Shown here: positions 52,951-62,178 of the stretch, piece after piece | Position numbering within the stretch: the first letter of the stretch is position 1 | Layout: the number at the start of each line of letters is the position of its first letter | Origin: Candidatus Electryonea clarkiae | GTDB taxonomy: Bacteria; Electryoneota; Electryoneia; Electryoneales; Electryoneaceae | DNA length: 64,000 bases | Direction of reading: 5' to 3' | NCBI GenBank assembly: GCA_030765455.1 | Contig: JAVCCM010000085.1 | Span: 1-64,000, forward strand | Program-made: the position numbers and the translations under genes | Notes under the pieces: generated by a model | Databases searched by the model: none | The model's input: only the letters and a program-made list of their open reading frames with translations | What the model was told of the DNA's origin: nothing

Positions 52951-53805
52951 ATGAACGACAGACTGATAGACATACTAAAACTTGGTACCGAATACCTTCA
53001 GAAACATGGCGTGGAGTCTTCGCGTCTTGAAGCTGAAATATTGCTTTCTGACGGTATGGGGAAATCACGGCTTGATCTATACCTGGATTTTGACCACCCG
53101 TTGGATGAGAAGGAAAAAGACCTCTTCAGGAAACGATTGAAGAGAAGGGTTATGGGTGAGCCGCTGCAATATATTACAGGTCATACGGATTTTTACGGAT
53201 ATCGGTTTGTAATGCGTCCCGGTGTTTTAATTGCACGTCCTGAAACAGAAATGATTATTGAACTGTCGAAGAAGATAAAGCCGGATGGTTTTGGAAATGT
53301 GCTGGATGTGGGATGTGGGAGTGGAGTGATTGGCTTGACGCTTCTTGCTAAAGGGATTGCAGAGAAGGTGACTGCTATTGATGTTTCAAAAGAGGCAGTG
53401 GATTTAACCATGGAGAATGCCATTAGGCTTAAGGTTGATAGCAAAGAACTTACTGTTATACAGGCTGATGTTTTTGCGAAAAAGTATCTTCCACCCGGAG
53501 CACCATTCGACCTTGTTGTATCAAATCCACCATATATTCGCAATTCAGAATGGCACTCATTGCCGCCTCATATTAGGGAGCATGAACCCCAAGAAGCGCT
53601 ATTATCAGGCGATGACGGTTTAAATGCACACAGGGCTTTAGCCTCTGTAATGAAAGAGTGGCTGAAACCTGGAGGGATGTTTCTTGGTGAAATTGGTGCG
53701 GAGCAGGGCGAACAGGCGCAAGAGTTACACAATATATGGGCGGCTTCGCTACTGATTCACAAAGATCTCGCAGGATATGACCGGATTATTGAAGCCATTT
53801 ATTAA
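52951..53805 (+). CDS. prmC: Release-factor glutamine methyltransferase
   Basis: 284 residues. An N-terminal helical domain (ILKLGTEYLQKHGVESSRLE) carries RRVMGEPLQYITGHTDFYGY. The SAM-binding fold has VLDVGCGSGVIGLTL and the catalytic NPPY lies in VVSNPPYIRNSEWHSLPPHI. It methylates the Gln of the GGQ motif in release factors. Endonuclease IV follows 41 bp downstream on the same strand. Confidence 0.94.
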   Translation: MNDRLIDILKLGTEYLQKHGVESSRLEAEILLSDGMGKSRLDLYLDFDHPLDEKEKDLFRKRLKRRVMGEPLQYITGHTDFYGYRFVMRPGVLIARPETEMIIELSKKIKPDGFGNVLDVGCGSGVIGLTLLAKGIAEKVTAIDVSKEAVDLTMENAIRLKVDSKELTVIQADVFAKKYLPPGAPFDLVVSNPPYIRNSEWHSLPPHIREHEPQEALLSGDDGLNAHRALASVMKEWLKPGGMFLGEIGAEQGEQAQELHNIWAASLLIHKDLAGYDRIIEAIY

Positions 53806-53846
53806 ATTCAATCAATAAGTTACAACTTACTTAAAGGATAATAATT

Positions 53847-54686
53847 TTGATACTTGGAGCACATGTATCTACAGCGGGAGGGGTTGATAGAGCGCCTGGA
53901 ATCGGTGCGGAGTTTAATATTCACGCCATAGCCGTATTTACCAAAAACCAACGTCAATGGAAATCTAAACCACTTGGACAACCGGAAATTGATAATTGGT
54001 TTAAAGATATTAAAGAGCATAATATTAAGCACACAATCAGTCATGATTCTTACCTGATAAATTTGTGTGCGCCTGATCCTGAAAAATTGAATAAGTCGCT
54101 TGATTCCCTGACTGATGAAGTGGAACGGGCTGAGACGTTGAATATTACAAACGTAGTGGCACATCCGGGCAGTCATCTGAAAAAAGGCGAGGATTGGGGA
54201 GTAGAGGAAATCGCACGATCTCTTAGCGAAATCCATAAAAGACTGCCGGGATATAAAACAAAAATCACATTAGAGATTACTGCGGGACAGGGCACTAATC
54301 TTGGTTACACCTTTGAGCAAATAGCCAGGATGATAGAGCTTGCTGAACAGAACGAACGTCTTGCGGTTTGTTTCGATACCTGTCACGCATTCGCATCCGG
54401 TTATGATATAACAATTCAGGAAGATTATGAAAAAACGTTCGAAACTTTTGACAGGCTCATTGGCCTAAAGATGCTTGAAGTGTTTCACATTAACGACTCC
54501 CAAAAACCGCTCGGAAGCAGGGTTGACAGGCATGAACAGATAGGCGATGGTTTGATGGGGATTGAACCGTTCCGGTTCCTGATGAATGATACACGTTTTG
54601 ATCAAATTCCCGCTATACTCGAAACACCCAAAGGAGATAAAGGGTACGCAGAAGATTTACAGCGCTTAAGAAGTTTAATAGTCTAA
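53847..54686 (+). CDS. nfo: Endonuclease IV (AP endonuclease)
   Basis: 279 residues. Zn ligands of the Nfo TIM barrel: GAHVSTAGG (His), VAHPGSH, LEITAGQGTNLGYTFEQI (Glu), VCFDTCHAFASGYD (Asp and His), VFHINDSQKPLGSRVDRHEQ and ILETPKG (Glu). It cleaves DNA 5' of abasic sites in base-excision repair. The start is TTG at 53847: a stop lies 15 bp upstream in frame, no ATG fits, and AAAGGA sits 8 nt before it. Confidence 0.95.
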   Translation: MILGAHVSTAGGVDRAPGIGAEFNIHAIAVFTKNQRQWKSKPLGQPEIDNWFKDIKEHNIKHTISHDSYLINLCAPDPEKLNKSLDSLTDEVERAETLNITNVVAHPGSHLKKGEDWGVEEIARSLSEIHKRLPGYKTKITLEITAGQGTNLGYTFEQIARMIELAEQNERLAVCFDTCHAFASGYDITIQEDYEKTFETFDRLIGLKMLEVFHINDSQKPLGSRVDRHEQIGDGLMGIEPFRFLMNDTRFDQIPAILETPKGDKGYAEDLQRLRSLIV

Positions 54687-54975
54687 AAGTTTCTCATACC
54701 GGTTGATTGTGATCTCAAGAAAGAAATTTTTGGATTCAGTATAACGAGATTCCAGGAGTTTGTTGGATATTAAACCACAATGAGAAAAATAATAATGCTA
54801 TAAGCAGTACTCCCAACACCGTTTCTCTTATCCAAATACAGTGTTTTACAATCCATCAATATGAGTTATATTCAAAGTTTATATTTTTTTTCGCGGCAGC
54901 CTTCAAGCCGGAGCCCTTTTCACAAACAAATTCAAGCCAACTTATTGGTTTTTCTGATTTATTCTGGAGTAGATA

Positions 54976-57681
54976 ATGCGACAACACCTCGCCAAGTTTA
55001 TCGGTTTTCTTTTGATTTGTCTGGTTGGTAACGTTACTGCCGGTGCATTGGAATATGTCGATGGAGTCCTTTTGATCCGTTTTACAGAAGATGTAGTTCC
55101 TTACACTGACGCTAACGGTATTGTAAAAGTTGATGATGCCCAGATAGATAGGATTTTTGAGCGTTTTCAAGCTGGTGAAATCGAATACATGTTCGGTGAT
55201 TATATCATTCAAGACGAGGAATACCGTTACCTGACACGGAATGATTATAAAGTTATCTTTCCATCTGATACCGATGTTGAGCTTGTGGCTGAGGAGATGT
55301 CACGCCTGAAAGGCGTCGCAATGGCAGAAGTGGACATGTTATATAGATTAGATTATGTCCCGAATGATCCATCTTACGGTTCGCAATGGTGGCTGGGTGC
55401 GATAGATGCTCCACGTGCATGGGACATAATAAAAGGCGATGAATCGGTAATTGTGACCGCCCTCGATACAGGCGTCGATTGGAACCACCCGGATTTAGTA
55501 CATAATATATGGGTCAACCCCGGTGAAGACATTGATGAAAACCACTTCTGCTATGATTCCACCCTGGGATTTAACAACAATCCGGGTACTTCCGGGGATT
55601 GGAATTACCTGGATGATGACGACAATGGTTATTCCGAGGATTTTATCGGATATGACTTTGTCGATAACGTACCAGCGGGAAATGCTGCTCCAGGTGAGGA
55701 TTATGACGATCGTGACAACAATCCAATGGACTTCGATGGTCATGGCACTGGAGTTACAGGAGCTATGGCGGCTGTGGGTGATAACGGTATCGGTGGTGCA
55801 GGTGTAGCGTTTGATTGTAAAATCATGTGCTTGAGAGTTGGCTATAAGCCACGAGTTGAAGGTCAGGGGAGTATTATTTTTTCAGCTGTCAGATCGGCAA
55901 TGGCATACGCTATCGATAATGGCGCTTCAGTCTTGAACATGTCATTTGGAAGCGGTCAGTATTCTCAATTCGAAAATCAGGATATTCAGAACGCATTTAA
56001 TAATGGAATTCTTGTTTTCGCCGCTGCTGGTAATGATGGTGTTGGTAATCTACATTATCCAGCAGGTTATACTAATGTGATTTCCGTGGCATCGACTAAC
56101 AGTAGCAGACAGCGTGCAAATTTTTCCAATTGGGGAGACTGGGTAGATATCGCGGCGCCAGGAGTTGGCTGCTATACACCATGGTTTGATGACAGATATG
56201 ATAGTTGGCAGGGGACAAGCGTATCCTCCCCCATTGCTGCAGGTGTAGGAGCGCTGGTGGTGGCTCTACATCCTGATGATTGGAATTTCAACTGGGTATC
56301 ATATATTATCAATTCTACTGATCCTCTCAACACTGATCATCCCATCGGTTCAGGCGAAATTAATGCTTACAAAGCGTTAACACAGCACTATTGGCCTGAG
56401 TTGACAATAGAAGAATGGAGCATGAATGACGCTGACGGCAACGGGCATCCTGACATCGGAGAAGAAATGGAAGTTACATTATCCATTTCCAATGAAGAAG
56501 GATGGCAGGACGCTGAAAACACCACGGTTTCGATTTCTTTTTCCAGTGATGGCATTGATATAGACAATGGATCTATCAACTTGGGAACGGTTGCAGGTGG
56601 AGCAACAGTAGATAACCTTGAAAATCCACTTCGATTTACAGTCCCCGAGGGAGCTCTTGATGGTCATTTCACCAATTTCTCCCTGTCAATTAATACAGAT
56701 CCTAATGAATACGAAATTGGCGTGAGCGAAAGAATCATGCTTGGAACTCCAGATTTAATCTTTGTGGATGATGAAGGAGATGCTGAGTACGATCAGTTTA
56801 TTATTGACAATCTTGATCAGTATTACTACAACTATGTCCATTATGATACAGATGTTCTGGATGCTGAACTTACCACGGATTACTTGTCGGAGTATGAGGC
56901 GATCATCTGGATGACTGGAGCTCAGGAAAATCCTTTGAGCGACGGAGAAATTTCCGCTCTTGAAGGTGCCATGGATAATGGTGTTCACCTGTTTCTATTC
57001 GGTGAAACGCTTAATGAACAATTAGGTGGCACTGATTTTTATTCGAATTACCTGTTTGCATCTGATGGAGTTATGAACGGTGAATTGGGACTTGCGCCTG
57101 ATGGAGATGCTGAATATCCAATCATTCCTGAGCAAAGCATGGTGCTTGCAGGTCCGGGTGGAGCGGGAAACAGTCATAATCCGGACGTTATCAATGTTCT
57201 TGGTGATGCAGTCCCGGCATATAATTACGTGACTTCGGAGCAACCGGGCGGGTTATACTATGAAGATGAAAGCAGGAAGCATGTTTATTTCGCTTTCTCT
57301 TTCGAATCAGTTTCCGGAGCTGCAAATACATTACCGAGACATGAGTTGATGACTTCAATCCTATCCTGGTTCGATATCGCCGCAGCGCCTGAGAAAAACT
57401 CGAAATCTCAGATTCCCGACATGTTTTCAATAGAGCAGGTATATCCAAATCCATTCAATCCGTTAACAAATCTTAAGATTTCCATCCCGGTGGCTTCGGT
57501 TGTCAGCTTGAAGATATATGACTTGCTCGGACGTGAAACAGCATCGCTGATTGATGGAGGATTGACAGCGGGTTCGCATGAAATTATTTGGAACGCTGCT
57601 GGAAATTCAGCAGGTATTTATTTCGCCGTTCTTGAGTCGAACGGTCATCGCGAGGTAGCAAAACTTGCTTATGTAAAATAA
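54976..57681 (+). CDS. Secreted subtilisin-like serine protease with C-terminal sorting domain
   Basis: 901 residues. Signal peptide 'MRQHLAKFIGFLLICLVGNV' to about 22; inhibitor-type propeptide to about 125; S8 peptidase at about 130-465 with Asp164 (VTALDTGVDW), His256 (DGHGTGVTGAM), oxyanion Asn353 (AAAGNDG) and Ser415 (QGTSVSSPIAAG). A CARDB-like domain (about 470-590) follows, then a flavodoxin/GATase-like domain of about 220 residues starting PDLIFVDDEGDAEYDQ, and the sorting domain YPNPFNPLTNLKISIPVASV. All catalytic residues are present. It should be exported by the type IX-like route. The GATase-like domain is shared with the convergent gene at 57871. Confidence 0.92.
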   Translation: MRQHLAKFIGFLLICLVGNVTAGALEYVDGVLLIRFTEDVVPYTDANGIVKVDDAQIDRIFERFQAGEIEYMFGDYIIQDEEYRYLTRNDYKVIFPSDTDVELVAEEMSRLKGVAMAEVDMLYRLDYVPNDPSYGSQWWLGAIDAPRAWDIIKGDESVIVTALDTGVDWNHPDLVHNIWVNPGEDIDENHFCYDSTLGFNNNPGTSGDWNYLDDDDNGYSEDFIGYDFVDNVPAGNAAPGEDYDDRDNNPMDFDGHGTGVTGAMAAVGDNGIGGAGVAFDCKIMCLRVGYKPRVEGQGSIIFSAVRSAMAYAIDNGASVLNMSFGSGQYSQFENQDIQNAFNNGILVFAAAGNDGVGNLHYPAGYTNVISVASTNSSRQRANFSNWGDWVDIAAPGVGCYTPWFDDRYDSWQGTSVSSPIAAGVGALVVALHPDDWNFNWVSYIINSTDPLNTDHPIGSGEINAYKALTQHYWPELTIEEWSMNDADGNGHPDIGEEMEVTLSISNEEGWQDAENTTVSISFSSDGIDIDNGSINLGTVAGGATVDNLENPLRFTVPEGALDGHFTNFSLSINTDPNEYEIGVSERIMLGTPDLIFVDDEGDAEYDQFIIDNLDQYYYNYVHYDTDVLDAELTTDYLSEYEAIIWMTGAQENPLSDGEISALEGAMDNGVHLFLFGETLNEQLGGTDFYSNYLFASDGVMNGELGLAPDGDAEYPIIPEQSMVLAGPGGAGNSHNPDVINVLGDAVPAYNYVTSEQPGGLYYEDESRKHVYFAFSFESVSGAANTLPRHELMTSILSWFDIAAAPEKNSKSQIPDMFSIEQVYPNPFNPLTNLKISIPVASVVSLKIYDLLGRETASLIDGGLTAGSHEIIWNAAGNSAGIYFAVLESNGHREVAKLAYVK

Positions 57682-57750
57682 GGTTATGATTGGTTGCTTA
57701 AGAGCGACTGCATCGCGAATATATTTTCATATCTTGAATTGATTATATCA

Positions 57751-57843
57751 GTAGATCCCTTTCGTTGAAAGGGATTTTACTTTGTACAAAGTAAATATTA
57801 TTCAGTTTGTTGGCTCAAATCCCTTTCAACGAAAGGGATCTAC
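57751..57843. repeat. Nested inverted repeat GATCCCTTTCGTTGAAAGGG
   Basis: The left arm 57751-57775 and right arm 57818-57843 are inverted copies, and each arm is itself a palindrome (ATCCCTTTC-GTT-GAAAGGGAT). A third palindrome, ACTTTGTACAAAGT (57779-57792), lies between. It occupies the convergent gap of the subtilase and alpha-toroid genes. The arm pattern (NNNCTTTC-3 nt-GAAAGNNN after GTAG) is the same as the CTCACTTTC family, so both are probably one superfamily. Confidence 0.9.
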
Positions 57844-57870
57844 TGGTCAACCCATAAGGATTAGCCAGAA

Positions 57871-60543
57871 TTATTTCAAAAGCACGATTCTTTCAGTTTT
57901 TACATAAGAAGGGGTAATTATTTTGACAAAGTACAATCCACTGGATAATTGCAGGTCGCTAAAGGTTAGCCGATTCTGACCTGACGAAAGTGTCATTGGC
58001 GTTAACCGAGATATTTCCTGTCCGATGATATTATACAGGGCAACCTCCACATTTTCCGGGTTGGGTAGTGATATCTGTATGTTTAATGTTGAATTGAAAG
58101 GATTAGGCCAAAGATCAAGTGAAATATCATTGGGCAGTTCTTTAGTGCGAGGATCATCACCTGCTTCATTAACACCAAACCAGGTCAGGGTTCTCCTCAG
58201 AAATTCTTCTCTTGAAATATATCGATCATTGGAATTATTGATTCCCTCAATTCCGAATCCGCAGAACACGGTACGGTAATGTTCCTGTGGATGCTCGAAA
58301 GCTACTGCGGCTGTTAATTCAGTATCTTCGCCGTAATAAAGTATTGGTGATGAATTGTTCACCGGTACAACTTCATCCGGTGTTTCCTGGTTATTGGCTC
58401 CTTCACCGGCTGCTCCGAGAAGAGCAAGACTGTCGCCTTCGGTAATCGGTGCTTCCGGAGTACTTCGCAATATCCGGTTTTGAACACCTGCAATACCAAG
58501 TTCTCCGTCATCAACGCCGAAACGTGAGCGCAGGATTGTATATCCACCCCAAAGATCCTGGATCCCCTGCCCGGTCAATAACATCGATCCACCAGATTCG
58601 AGGTAAAGATTTATGTCTGTCCAGTTGTCGGCAGGAAAAAAACCTTCCTCAAGATCACCGGTTGACCAGATCACACAGGGAACAGATGTAAGTGTATCCT
58701 CAGGATATCCTCGTGAAAATGTGTGCCAGGTATAAGTATCAATGTTCAAGTTTGACAACTCGCTAAGGAAATATTCTTCATAACCGGCGGGATCTTCAGC
58801 AACAAGCATCACCAACGCTGGAGAGATAGATAGGTTTACATCATTCGCGCCATCTTCATCAACTATAAGACTATCGATAGTTCGTGGCGTATAGGGGGGG
58901 AGGAGAGGTGTTATTTCAAGACGATAAGTTCCGGTTACAACATCCTGCGAAAATTCGCCACTATTAGGAAGACATTCTCCTGCATAAAAAGGGATATCAG
59001 AACTGACCTCAAGGAGATAATAATCTATCCAGCTGTGAATGTCCTCATCTGTATAAGAATCCGTGATCTCCCCACTGATTGTCGCAGCAGGCAGCACGTT
59101 CAGGGTCACACTAAGTGTATCGTTGGAGGTATTGGCGTCATCAGGATGTTCAACGATAAAATCGAGAATATATTCTCCGGGGGATCCGGGTATCCAATCA
59201 GGTTCAAGTGTGACTTCCTCTCTATCTCCGAAATTAATGTTCGCATTTGTAGAACCATCATATCGGTCTGTTCTCAACGATACAATGACATTTTCTAAAG
59301 AATTTAGTCCGACATTTGCCACTTCCAGGGTCAAAGGTACCGGATTATTTTCCATTAAGGGTATATTCGGGTTCGGTGAAACAATGTTTATCAACGCTGC
59401 GTCATAAGCAGGAATATCGTTTTCAAGTATTGATTCAAGGCAATACCAGACAAGATACGCGCTCGTCCAGGACTGGTCGTTCAGATATTGATCCTCAGTT
59501 GCCGGAATACCGCCGTCACCGTCGAATCCATCCTGGTCAAGCAGGAAATCCGCCACTTCAAGGACGTTTTCAAAGCTTTCGTCGTCATCGAGTACACGGT
59601 GGATGGCATTCCAGGCGTGACCGTACCAGACTGTCCAGGAATTATTCCATTGTCCGGGACCGGAGTAAACATCCATATCATCCATATAATCCGGAATCCA
59701 ATCTGCTCCCGCTTCAGGATCATCAATATAAAGCGCGGTAACCACGCCCCACATTGCTGTACCACCCGACATCGCCCAGTTCTCATAGTCATTGAGATGG
59801 TCGGGATCGTCTTCTATCCATAATCTTACTTCATCCGCAATCTCTTGTGCAGCATCGATCCATTCCTGCGATTCCCGCCATACTCCATAGAGATAAAGAC
59901 ATCCAGCACCGAAACCGGCTGATAACGGATTGACGACATAATCATCAATATCAAGCCGGTATTCGTTAAGATAAGCTGCGCAGGAATCACCATATTCTAT
60001 ATAAGTTGAATCTTCGTAAGCATTTGTATATTCCATCACTGCCACCAGTCCCCATCCGCAGTTATGGACACGGTAGTAATTTGGGTTCCCGCCGCCTTCT
60101 TCGCTGTAAGCCGGGTAGTTCATTATATATTCCCATGCCGCATCGATATAATTGGAGTAATGGTCGGGATCGCCGGTCATTGAAGCGTAATGCGCCCAGT
60201 CTCTTAATGCTTCCTGCGTGTTGTCCGTCTGAATAATTTCCCAGTCACGATTGCTTTCACCTTCACGCATCCCTCCGAAATCGTTTCCATCAATGGAAAC
60301 CTGCATATTGGTCAGCCAATCGAGAATATCGATCACCTCAAGGGTATAATAATATTCATCAAGCTCACCTCCGGGCCCGGGAATCTCTCCGCGATCCTGC
60401 TGTCCGGTGAAGGGGGTCCGATGCTCGAATTGGTATTGTAATTCTTCAGGTGGTATGTAAGGCGTAGCGTAAATCAGGTTGGACGTCAGCACTAAAATAA
60501 GTAACGTCAGGCAAAAGATTTGAATGCATCCCCGGCGAAACAT
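57871..60543 (-). CDS. Secreted alpha-toroid protein with CARDB, GATase-like and sorting domains
   Basis: 890 residues from ATG 60543, which has TAGGAGGA 7 nt upstream; a longer frame to 60570 is less likely. Signal peptide (FCLTLLILVLTSNLIYA). Residues 65-400 are helical repeats typical of alpha/alpha toroids of glycan-active enzymes (LRDWAHYASMTGDPDHYSNY, NCGWGLVAVMEYTNAYEDST, WAMSGGTAMWGVVTALYIDD). A CARDB-like domain follows, then a GATase-like domain (PCVIWSTGDLEEGF, GGSMLLTGQGIQDLWGG), and the sorting domain WPNPFNSTLNIQISLPNPEN ending KTERIVLLK. No catalytic residue can be named, so a polysaccharide lyase or hydrolase is only a guess. The leader before its start is shared with the gene at 60753. 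Confidence 0.8.
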   Translation of the reverse strand: MFRRGCIQIFCLTLLILVLTSNLIYATPYIPPEELQYQFEHRTPFTGQQDRGEIPGPGGELDEYYYTLEVIDILDWLTNMQVSIDGNDFGGMREGESNRDWEIIQTDNTQEALRDWAHYASMTGDPDHYSNYIDAAWEYIMNYPAYSEEGGGNPNYYRVHNCGWGLVAVMEYTNAYEDSTYIEYGDSCAAYLNEYRLDIDDYVVNPLSAGFGAGCLYLYGVWRESQEWIDAAQEIADEVRLWIEDDPDHLNDYENWAMSGGTAMWGVVTALYIDDPEAGADWIPDYMDDMDVYSGPGQWNNSWTVWYGHAWNAIHRVLDDDESFENVLEVADFLLDQDGFDGDGGIPATEDQYLNDQSWTSAYLVWYCLESILENDIPAYDAALINIVSPNPNIPLMENNPVPLTLEVANVGLNSLENVIVSLRTDRYDGSTNANINFGDREEVTLEPDWIPGSPGEYILDFIVEHPDDANTSNDTLSVTLNVLPAATISGEITDSYTDEDIHSWIDYYLLEVSSDIPFYAGECLPNSGEFSQDVVTGTYRLEITPLLPPYTPRTIDSLIVDEDGANDVNLSISPALVMLVAEDPAGYEEYFLSELSNLNIDTYTWHTFSRGYPEDTLTSVPCVIWSTGDLEEGFFPADNWTDINLYLESGGSMLLTGQGIQDLWGGYTILRSRFGVDDGELGIAGVQNRILRSTPEAPITEGDSLALLGAAGEGANNQETPDEVVPVNNSSPILYYGEDTELTAAVAFEHPQEHYRTVFCGFGIEGINNSNDRYISREEFLRRTLTWFGVNEAGDDPRTKELPNDISLDLWPNPFNSTLNIQISLPNPENVEVALYNIIGQEISRLTPMTLSSGQNRLTFSDLQLSSGLYFVKIITPSYVKTERIVLLK

Positions 60544-60597
60544 GAAAAATCCTCCTATTTCCAATTTCATTCCAGAAATTACAATAATCCAAGGAGC
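60544..60597 (-). promoter_or_regulatory. Conserved leader, copy A
   Basis: Upstream of the alpha-toroid gene the minus strand reads GGATTATTGTAATTTCTGGA then ATGAAATTGGAAATAGGAGG and ATTTTTCATG. The leader of the gene starting at 61511 matches at about three quarters of positions over 50 bp, with the last 16 bases before ATG identical (AGGAGGATTTTTC plus flanks). Two leaders of unrelated proteins being this alike suggests a duplicated promoter or a shared RNA element. Confidence 0.55.
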
Positions 60598-60693
60598 GTA
60601 GCAACCAGAATCTGGATATAGCTGGCAATTAGTATAATCTTTTGAAAGAAGCTGAAAAAATGAGATAATGGATTATCATTACTGAAATGAATC

Positions 60694-60734
60694 TTCGAAG
60701 TAGCTCACTTTCGGCGAAAGTGAGCTACTTCGAA
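60694..60734. repeat. Palindrome of the CTCACTTTC family (copy 3, longest)
   Basis: From 60694 to 60734 the DNA is a perfect palindrome around a GGC loop: TTCGAAGTAGCTCACTTTC, loop, and its complement. The 19-bp stem is the longest of the family. It lies 19 bp after the stop of the beta-barrel gene (minus strand). Confidence 0.92.
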
Positions 60735-60752
60735 AATCATATGTAGCATTGC

Positions 60753-61511
60753 TCATTTTTTCGATTCGTGAAAATAAAACGCAAGACCGATCCTGGCGTG
60801 TCCGGTTTCGAATGACCAGGAGGAATCTTCGATATCACTTTCATATTTGTACATACTTTCGCTATAAAGGTCTTTTGAGGTAAGCCAGGTATCTTTTCGC
60901 AAACGATACCTGGATAGAACACCATATTCCGCCTCGAGGCTGATTTGAGGATGGAATTTCCATTCAAACCCGATCAATATGTACATACCACCATTAAATA
61001 TGATTAAGTCTTGATCTGTTTCGTCATATTCAACTCTGATGCTATCAGGATAATCTGTATATTCCCTGCTACGAAAGTTTTCACGTTCTGTTTTTCTCAA
61101 ATCAATTCCGATGACTGGTCCTAAACCCCAATACCATCCAAGCCCATTATCGAGTGGTGATGAAAATATCAATTGGGTAACAAAATCAATGCTATAATTG
61201 CTCATTTCACTTTCATTATCATCGAAGGTTGTTCTAAATGGGTAAGATTCCGGATAGAAATAATCACGTTCAGATCCATAATTGCTTTTTTGAGCCATGA
61301 GATCGAATCCCCATCGTAAAGCAGCTTTTTCTTTGATGGGGTGTGATATGAGCAGGGAAGCACCAGCCGGTGCATAGATGGGGAAAAAGTGCAGCGCTTT
61401 ACTTCTATCTTGCACAATTTTATCTGGTTCTGACGCATGCAATAAACTGCTCATCAAAACTATCAGTGATATTCCAATAACAAAAATCTTATGCTTTCGA
61501 GTTTCAAACAT
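60753..61511 (-). CDS. Outer-membrane beta-barrel-like protein
   Basis: 252 residues from ATG 61511, with AGAGGAGGA upstream. Signal peptide (KIFVIGISLIVLMSSLLHAS). The rest alternates hydrophobic and polar residues with aromatic strand ends, as in small outer-membrane barrels: 'FPIYAPAGASLLISHPIKEK', LGWYWGLGPVIGIDLRK, FNGGMYILIGFEWKFHPQIS and HARIGLAFYFHESKK. The C-terminal Phe-rich strand suits BAM-dependent insertion. The family is not identifiable by eye. Shares its leader with the gene at 57871. Confidence 0.7.
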   Translation of the reverse strand: MFETRKHKIFVIGISLIVLMSSLLHASEPDKIVQDRSKALHFFPIYAPAGASLLISHPIKEKAALRWGFDLMAQKSNYGSERDYFYPESYPFRTTFDDNESEMSNYSIDFVTQLIFSSPLDNGLGWYWGLGPVIGIDLRKTERENFRSREYTDYPDSIRVEYDETDQDLIIFNGGMYILIGFEWKFHPQISLEAEYGVLSRYRLRKDTWLTSKDLYSESMYKYESDIEDSSWSFETGHARIGLAFYFHESKK

Positions 61512-61566
61512 GAAAAATCCTCCTCTTTCCTGTTTCATTCCTAATGTTACTAAAATCCACAGATTG
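61512..61566 (-). promoter_or_regulatory. Conserved leader, copy B
   Basis: The minus strand before ATG 61511 reads GGATTTTAGTAACATTAGGA, ATGAAACAGGAAAGAGGAGG and ATTTTTCATG, aligned without gaps to copy A at 60544-60597. Both contain the same small upstream ATGAAA, which opens a frame continuous with the main gene (nine extra codons). Confidence 0.55.
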
Positions 61567-61625
61567 TGTCAACCTAAATCTTATCATACCCATATTTGGA
61601 TTGAGATTATTTCCAGCATTTTGTT

Positions 61626-61651
61626 TCACGCAAAGATGCAAAGGAGCAAAG
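61626..61651. repeat. CACGCAAAGATGCAAAGGAGCAAAG repeat (copy 3)
   Basis: TTTCACGCAAAGATGCAAAG and GAGCAAAG belong to the same family as 23991 and 27229. It lies in the divergent gap between the barrel gene and hicB. Confidence 0.65.
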
Positions 61652-61745
61652 TTTCAAAAAATCTTATTAATCGTGTAATTCATGTCAGTAAGCGCTCCAC
61701 TTGACATGCTTCAGGTTGTAATCTATTTTATAAAAGAGAAAGCTA

Positions 61746-62006
61746 ATGGAGTCTATCATATCAGTAAAACGATATACCGTAATTTTTGAACCGGCTGAAG
61801 AGGGAGGCTATGTTGTTCATGTGCCGGCTTTGAATGGTATTGTCACTCAAGGCGATACTTTGGAAGAAACTGAAGTAATGGCTGTTGATCTTATACAAGG
61901 TTACATAGAGACCCTTATTATGAAAGGTTTACCTGTTCCGGAAGAAACAAGTATTGAATCCGACCCAGCGGATTTAAGCTTTAAACAGCTTGCAATAGCT
62001 GTCTGA
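61746..62006 (+). CDS. HicB-family antitoxin
   Basis: 86 residues. The partial RNase H-like HicB fold is clear: YTVIFEPAEEGGYVVHVPAL followed by NGIVTQGDTLEETEVMAVDLIQGY. HicB neutralises the HicA RNA-interferase and represses the operon. There is no C-terminal DNA-binding domain, so this is the short form. The order hicB-hicA here is the reverse of the usual one but is common in short forms. The hicA next to it is broken (62008-62178), so this antitoxin may be an orphan. Confidence 0.88.
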   Translation: MESIISVKRYTVIFEPAEEGGYVVHVPALNGIVTQGDTLEETEVMAVDLIQGYIETLIMKGLPVPEETSIESDPADLSFKQLAIAV

Positions 62007-62007
62007 C

Positions 62008-62178
62008 ATGAGTCCCAAACTTCCTGTAATCACTTCCAAAACACTGATCCGCATGACATTGACCGTCATTCTACAGGAGGCGAAAAATGTAAAGCATGGC
62101 GAGATTATTGAACTCGTGACATCATTTTTACCTGCTCCGGGTATCGATATTATGAAATCCAAAGGTTTTTCTGTCTGA
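62008..62178 (+). pseudogene. hicA remnant with aberrant middle part
   Basis: Starts one base after the hicB stop. The first 16 residues, MSPKLPVITSKTLIRM, match the HicA N-terminus (xxKLPVxxxKxxIKxLxKxGF). The next 31 residues (TLTVILQEAKNVKHGEIIEL onward) do not fit HicA. Then MKSKGFSV resembles the KKLGFxxV segment that should follow directly, but the frame stops there with TGA. The catalytic QKGSH motif is absent. It looks like hicA interrupted by about 95 bp and then truncated. The 56 codons are open, so a small protein could be made. Confidence 0.6.

Noticed and set aside
54856..55212. 118-residue antisense frame at the start of the subtilase gene
   Set aside because: It is a shadow of the protease signal and propeptide region with no known domain.
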